This document shows, piece after piece, positions 5,457-8,035 of a stretch of 8,035 nt of DNA. The DNA comes from Gammaproteobacteria bacterium. GTDB lineage: Bacteria > Pseudomonadota > Gammaproteobacteria > Arenicellales > JAOTYS01. The DNA lies in assembly GCA_029861795.1 (NCBI GenBank), contig JAOTYS010000208.1, positions 1-8,035 of the forward strand, written 5' to 3'. Within the stretch, counting starts at the first letter, position 1, and each line of letters begins with the position of its first letter. Below the pieces are notes generated by a model that was not told where the DNA came from, did not search any database, and saw only the letters and a program-made list of their open reading frames with translations. Made by a program: the position numbers and the translations under genes.

Positions 5457-5594
5457 ATGCTCGGAGAAAAATTCGACGAAGCGCTAAAGCTTGCCAACAA
5501 TCTGCACCGAGAACAAACCAGAAAAGAGACGCCTATTCCCTATATGGCGCACTATGTTGTGTATATGGGCGTTTTAGTTAGCAACAAAGTATAG
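5457..5594 (+). pseudogene. HD-domain (RelA/SpoT-HD-like) protein, N-terminal fragment
   Basis: ATG 5457 to TAG 5592-5594 encodes 45 residues: MLGEKFDEALKLANNLHREQ, then TRKETPIPYMAHYVVYMGVL and VSNKV. This matches the beginning of small HD-domain hydrolases of the RelA/SpoT-HD type, normally F.EAL..A..LHRGQTRKGT.IPY..HLL.VA.LV, and keeps the first metal-ligand His of the domain (His32). The catalytic HD pair and everything after it are missing, since similarity stops where the frame does. Complete proteins have roughly 150-200 residues, so this is a truncated remnant. No strong ribosome-binding site is seen. Confidence 0.65.
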
Positions 5595-5607
5595 GGGTTG
5601 CATTTCC

Positions 5608-5790
5608 TTACAATGATGTGGACGCACAATAAGTTTTATCTATGCGCCACCCTTCGTTGGTATGCTTGGAGATTGAAATCCTCGTTAAGGTAAATTTGAC
5701 GATGTTTTCAGATTCACGGTGAAAGGCATCAACAGTGGCCATCCCAATAGCATCTGTCTCCAATCCCTTGCTGACGTAGCTAATTAACTT
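5608..5790 (-). other. Open frame of 60 codons without start, possible gene fragment
   Basis: Between TAG 5791-5793 and TAA 5608-5610 the minus strand reads, among others, GLETDAIGMATVDAFHRE, SENIVKFTLTRISISKH and TNEGWRIDKTY. The composition resembles a soluble alpha/beta protein end, but no family is recognised and no start lies ahead of the GGL region except an internal ATG. It could be a decayed C-terminus or chance. Confidence 0.25.
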
Positions 5791-5873
5791 CTAAAAAATC
5801 CCTTAACCTCACATACCAGACATAGATCGCGCAGTCTGTGAGAAAACTCACATCACGGACAGAACTGATTTAA

Positions 5874-5920
5874 TGGTAGGCGCGAGTGGGATCGAACCAC
5901 CGACCACTACCATGTCAAGG
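5874..5920 (-). tRNA. Partial tRNA-Val(GAC): 3' half only, with encoded CCA
   Basis: The minus strand ends with the acceptor CGCGCCTACCA, preceded by a T-arm (GGTGG TTCGATC CCACT) and by ACCTTGACATGGT, the anticodon loop with GAC and the 3' anticodon stem. This matches the 3' half of bacterial tRNA-Val(GAC). The matching 5' acceptor strand (AGGCGCG), D-arm and 5' anticodon stem are absent: beyond 5920 the sequence is unrelated. The break inside the anticodon stem-loop is where tyrosine integrases typically cross over in tRNA genes. It is therefore most likely an attachment-site scar and not an expressed tRNA. Confidence 0.75.
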
Positions 5921-6004
5921 TTCAAGTTTCCCAAGAAAAACAGGCGCTAAGGGGTGCAAACCTATGCAGACGTGGGCACGGCAAATCAACAACTTAGCAG
6001 AAAC

Positions 6005-6026
6005 TGCGTGTTAGTTGCGTGTTAGT
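6005..6026. repeat. Tandem 11-base direct repeat next to the tRNA-Val fragment
   Basis: TGCGTGTTAGT occurs twice without a gap (6005-6015, 6016-6026); the inverted half GCGTGT/ACACGC (6018-6023, 6033-6038) adjoins it. It lies about 85 bases inside the tRNA-Val break, where arm-type integrase sites of integrative elements often lie. That role is inference. Confidence 0.45.
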
Positions 6027-6193
6027 TGGACCACACGCGCCACTCGTTGTCTCGCGAGTGTTCTTCTCCTCCCCTGTAGAGACCTCCAACCCTAACGAAC
6101 GGGCAGATATAGGCTACTCGCCAAATTAGTCCGTTGCCCTGTCAAGCCATGCTGCGGGTCGGGCCATACATCCGCTTGGCTCATCAGCGTTCG

Positions 6194-6216
6194 ATGTCGT
6201 CAAATGATGACGACAT
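6194..6216. promoter_or_regulatory. 9-bp perfect inverted repeat (possible operator)
   Basis: ATGTCGTCA (6194-6202) and TGACGACAT (6208-6216) flank a 5-base centre. No T-tract follows, so a binding site is likelier than a terminator. It is about 250 bases upstream of the secreted-protein gene. Confidence 0.35.
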
Positions 6217-6311
6217 AACTGCATTAGATTCAGCTGGTTAGTAGAGCTACCCAAATTACCGACCCCGATCGGCGACAGTTTTCGTAGTTTCTCCATCTGA
6301 TCGCCGGTCCC

Positions 6312-6325
6312 TATCGCTAGCGATA
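6312..6325. promoter_or_regulatory. 14-base perfect palindrome (possible operator)
   Basis: TATCGCTAGCGATA is its own reverse complement. It stands 96 bases before the leader ORF ATG (6408), a position suited to a regulator site. The regulator is not identifiable. Confidence 0.35.
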
Positions 6326-6342
6326 CTGGTGTCTTGCCTTCG

Positions 6343-6380
6343 AATCAAAGTTGGCACAAGTGTTGCTTGCTAATCAAAGT
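6343..6380. repeat. Direct repeat AATCAAAGT upstream of the secreted-protein gene
   Basis: AATCAAAGT occurs at 6343-6351 and 6372-6380, 29 bases apart, roughly three helical turns. TTGGCA (6351-6356) between them could serve as a -35 element. Possible tandem activator or repressor sites. Confidence 0.3.
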
Positions 6381-6407
6381 GCAGGACGAAAGGGTTTGGT
6401 TGTTTGC

Positions 6408-6464
6408 ATGAAGAAGAGCCTACAACACCTTTACCGCAGCCTGGGGCTGCACTTGGGAGCTTAA
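6408..6464 (+). CDS. Short upstream ORF, possible leader peptide (18 residues)
   Basis: ATG 6408 to TAA 6462-6464 encodes MKKSLQHLYRSLGLHLGA. The stop ends one base before the TTG start of the secreted-protein gene, a spacing typical of translational coupling, and the GGGAG used by the downstream gene lies within the last codons. A purine stretch (AGGACGAAAGGG) precedes the ATG but is rather far away. No runs of a single amino acid suggest classical attenuation. Expression is unproven. Confidence 0.3.
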   Translation: MKKSLQHLYRSLGLHLGA

Positions 6465-6465
6465 A

Positions 6466-7593
6466 TTGAAGACATCGAAGTGGTTGTTGCTATTTTGTTT
6501 TGTTTTAATCTATTCGAATCAGGCCAATTCAGAAAATGTTGACGGGCCTTTTGGTATCTATCCAGACTGCGTTGCCCCTTCTATTCCGCTTGAAGTTCAA
6601 AGTTGGTGGATCGAACCAGGAGAGTCAGCACCAAGGCATTTGCACATGGGCAATTGTTTGCCTGGTTCCAGAGATTTGACTGGTGATCTGGTAAGCATTA
6701 GTAATGCTTCAGTTTTTACTAGTCGGGTTGTCTCTTGGAATAATCCTGGAGATATTACTTGGGTTAGATGGGGGCTCTATTCCAAGCCTCCCGGCCTTTT
6801 CCCGAGAGGGTTTTTCGATCCGCCTATTCATTGTCAGGATAATCCTGATGAAAGGAAGCTGTGTATAGCAGTCAAAGACATGCTGTTCGACCCGGCTTTT
6901 GGGAATGGTCCTGGAGGAATGAGGGAGATGAGGCTTTCCCCCAATATTTCTAGTAATGACTTGGGTGCTCGACAGTTTGCAACTTTGAACTATCAGATAT
7001 ACCTAAAGAACGGAAATGATGAGGATAACTATCGTTCAACAAACTGGCCGATTGGAAGAGCCTGGTATACCGGGTTTGACTATTCCAATGTGACTGTTGA
7101 TTACATGGAGCATTTCGCCTCGTTGGATCAAATCATCCCAACGGTATCTGGTGTTGTGGAGTTGGATATTGATCATCAAAAGGGGAGTGGTACTAATACT
7201 TCTTATCTTTGGTTGGACCCAAACTTTCATGATTTCCCTGAATTTTGGGAGACCGCAGAAGAGGGGGATATTCATTCGTCTGGGATGACGTTGATTTATA
7301 AGAAAGAAGGGCTGTTTGATAACACGTTCCAATGGGACACTACTTCACTGGCAGATGGAACTCATGCCCTTCTATTCCAGACCCAATCTGAATCAGGTGG
7401 GGCCTCTAACGTTGGCGGATTGAAATTGTTGTTTAACGTCAACAACGGCAATACCGAGCCACCTCCGCCGCCGCCTCCTTCACCGGACCCTGATCCTAAC
7501 CCACCGTGTGACGCTCAGATTGAACAACAACTCAGCAACGATCTACAGGCAGCGCAAACTGCACTGGATGATTTCTTGCAACAATGCCAATAA
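6466..7593 (+). CDS. Secreted protein of unknown function with Pro-rich linker and cysteine-flanked C-terminal helix
   Basis: The product has 375 residues. A Sec signal peptide is clear: KTSK, a hydrophobic core WLLLFCFVLIYS, and a cleavage site QANS|EN after residue 22. The mature part has SWWIEPGESAPRHLHMGNC (46-64) with His58 and His60, WNNPGDITWVRWGLYS (91-106), a middle segment MREMRLSPNI (152-161) then GARQFATLNYQIYLKNG, and, before the linker, DTTSLADGTHALLFQTQ, which resembles the end of a bacterial Ig-like strand. Residues 332-347 are almost all Pro/Asp, followed by Cys348, an amphipathic helix (IEQQLSNDLQAAQTALDDFL) and Cys374. Cysteines 35, 64, 123 and 133 could form disulfides. 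The start is TTG: GGGAG lies six bases upstream, no ATG precedes it, and TGA at 6409 closes the frame. GC is much lower than in the methyltransferase at the left edge, suggesting transfer. No known family recognised. Confidence 0.85.
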   Translation: MKTSKWLLLFCFVLIYSNQANSENVDGPFGIYPDCVAPSIPLEVQSWWIEPGESAPRHLHMGNCLPGSRDLTGDLVSISNASVFTSRVVSWNNPGDITWVRWGLYSKPPGLFPRGFFDPPIHCQDNPDERKLCIAVKDMLFDPAFGNGPGGMREMRLSPNISSNDLGARQFATLNYQIYLKNGNDEDNYRSTNWPIGRAWYTGFDYSNVTVDYMEHFASLDQIIPTVSGVVELDIDHQKGSGTNTSYLWLDPNFHDFPEFWETAEEGDIHSSGMTLIYKKEGLFDNTFQWDTTSLADGTHALLFQTQSESGGASNVGGLKLLFNVNNGNTEPPPPPPPSPDPDPNPPCDAQIEQQLSNDLQAAQTALDDFLQQCQ

Positions 7594-7647
7594 GGGCCGT
7601 GAAAGCATAGGATAGGAAATTGCTTTTGACGTAATGTCCGTTGTCCG

Positions 7648-7700
7648 CATCCGTGCAGGGATCGAACCTGCGAGCACCTGATTAAGAGTCGGATGCTCTA
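7648..7700 (-). tRNA. Partial tRNA-Lys(CTT): anticodon arm to acceptor, 5' part missing
   Basis: On the minus strand TAGAGCATCCGACTCTTAATC gives the end of the D-arm and an anticodon arm with CTT; GGTGCTCGCAGG, TTCGATC and CCTGCAC give the variable loop and T-arm; GGATGC would be the acceptor 3' strand, followed by GGA instead of CCA. One C·A mismatch sits in the anticodon stem. The 5' acceptor strand and D-stem start are not found beyond 7700. It is a decayed 3' portion. An inverted pair, CCGTTGTC (7638-7645) and GACAACGG (7730-7737), flanks it. Confidence 0.7.
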
Positions 7701-7828
7701 ATTTCAGCAACGTATTGAATCTTAATAACGACAACGGGTCTATTCTTTCCAATACTTTTGCGAGTTAGACGGCTTTAGGTGCTTGTTTTGCTTAGTTTGC
7801 CATTTGGGATTTTGGAAAGACTGATGGC

Positions 7829-7879
7829 GGTGGCCCGTGCAGGAATCGAACCTGCGGGCACCTGATTAAAAGCCAGATG
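7829..7879 (-). tRNA. Partial tRNA-Lys(TTT): 3' half
   Basis: The minus strand reads CATCTGGCTTTTAATCAGGTG (anticodon arm, all stem positions pair, anticodon TTT), CGCAGG TTCGATT CCTGCA (T-arm) and CGGGCCACC (acceptor 3' strand and discriminator, with CCA changed to CCG). No D-arm or 5' acceptor strand follows beyond 7879. It is better preserved than the Lys(CTT) fragment 180 bases to the left, from which it differs by several substitutions. As with the Val fragment, it is most easily explained as an attachment-site scar. Confidence 0.75.
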
Positions 7880-8035
7880 TACGTTTACTAGGTAAGTTGT
7901 TGTATCCATCCATAAAGTCACTGCACTAAATGGTTTACTAGTAATCAAACACCATTGGAGTGCACCTCAACTCATAGTGTTCATCACACATAGCTACATT
8001 AATGAAAGTGGTCCCGTTTCTCCTCTCAATTCCGG
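7880..8035. other. Right edge of window, no gene seen
   Basis: Low-GC sequence with an imperfect inverted repeat (ATGGTTT near 7929, AAACACCAT near 7947). No frame, RNA gene or promoter can be supported. The sequence directly to the right of the tRNA-Lys(TTT) break would be the arm of any integrated element. Confidence 0.35.

Larger units (their letters stand above)
5921..6407. other. Intergenic region rich in repeats and palindromes, no gene seen
   Basis: No convincing frame on either strand. It begins at the tRNA-Val break and ends at the leader ORF of the secreted-protein gene. It contains the 11-base tandem repeat at 6005-6026, a 6-bp inverted repeat CACTCG/CGAGTG near 6043-6060, the 9-bp hairpin at 6194-6216, the 14-base palindrome at 6312-6325 and the direct repeats at 6343-6380, listed separately. 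Confidence 0.5.

Noticed and set aside
5240..5947. AAAAACAGGCG repeated near 5242 and 5936 as possible element ends
   Set aside because: A repeat of 11 bases is expected several times by chance in 8 kb, and nothing else supports it.
1..8035. CRISPR array, origin or rRNA
   Set aside because: No regularly spaced identical repeats, no DnaA-box cluster and no rRNA-like sequence were seen on either strand.

Overview
The window reads as a junk-rich, horizontally acquired accessory region of a proteobacterial chromosome. Its left edge is a GC-rich core gene, the end of a homocysteine S-methyltransferase. Everything to the right has lower and more variable GC, many short genes on both strands, long stretches without genes, and at least five recognisable decayed gene remnants. 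The families present (SRAP, ICMT-like methyltransferase, PPOX-class flavin protein, cupin, GPERR and CENCxFW mini-proteins, CCA-encoding tRNA 3' ends) fit a gammaproteobacterium or relative, but no marker fixes the genus.

Layout. 1-190: C-terminus of the methyltransferase. 292-874: frameshifted SRAP (YedK/HMCES-type) pseudogene. 1010-1881 (minus): two-gene unit of a small three-helix membrane protein and an isoprenylcysteine-methyltransferase-like integral membrane enzyme. 1944-2092: copy A of a diverged repeat carrying a minus-strand mini-ORF. 2162-2643: promoter and cupin gene. 2647-3040 (minus): an unidentified C-terminal coding fragment and a DDE (rve) transposase remnant. 3151-3291: repeat copy B. 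3451-3921: two small plus-strand genes, one GPERR-motif protein and one cysteine-rich putative zinc-binding protein. 4234-4395: repeat copy C with a 53-residue ORF. 4426-5078 (minus): MORN-repeat fragment and an intact PPOX-class protein. 5079-5873: AT-rich DNA with an HD-domain N-terminal fragment. 5874-7879: three tRNA 3' halves (Val, Lys, Lys), all on the minus strand, which bracket an intact gene for a 375-residue secreted protein of unknown function.

How it fits together. No pathway is encoded. The region looks like a gene-capture hotspot. Two recurrent elements stand out: a diverged module of about 100 bp found three times at about 1.17-1.19 kb spacing between unrelated small cargo genes (1993, 3182, 4346), and a series of tRNA 3'-half fragments of the kind left when integrative elements insert into tRNA genes. 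The best candidate for something undescribed is the secreted protein at 6466-7593, with its coupled leader ORF and palindrome-rich upstream region, carried between tRNA-derived scars. No integrase, CRISPR array or canonical integron attC pair was found in the window.
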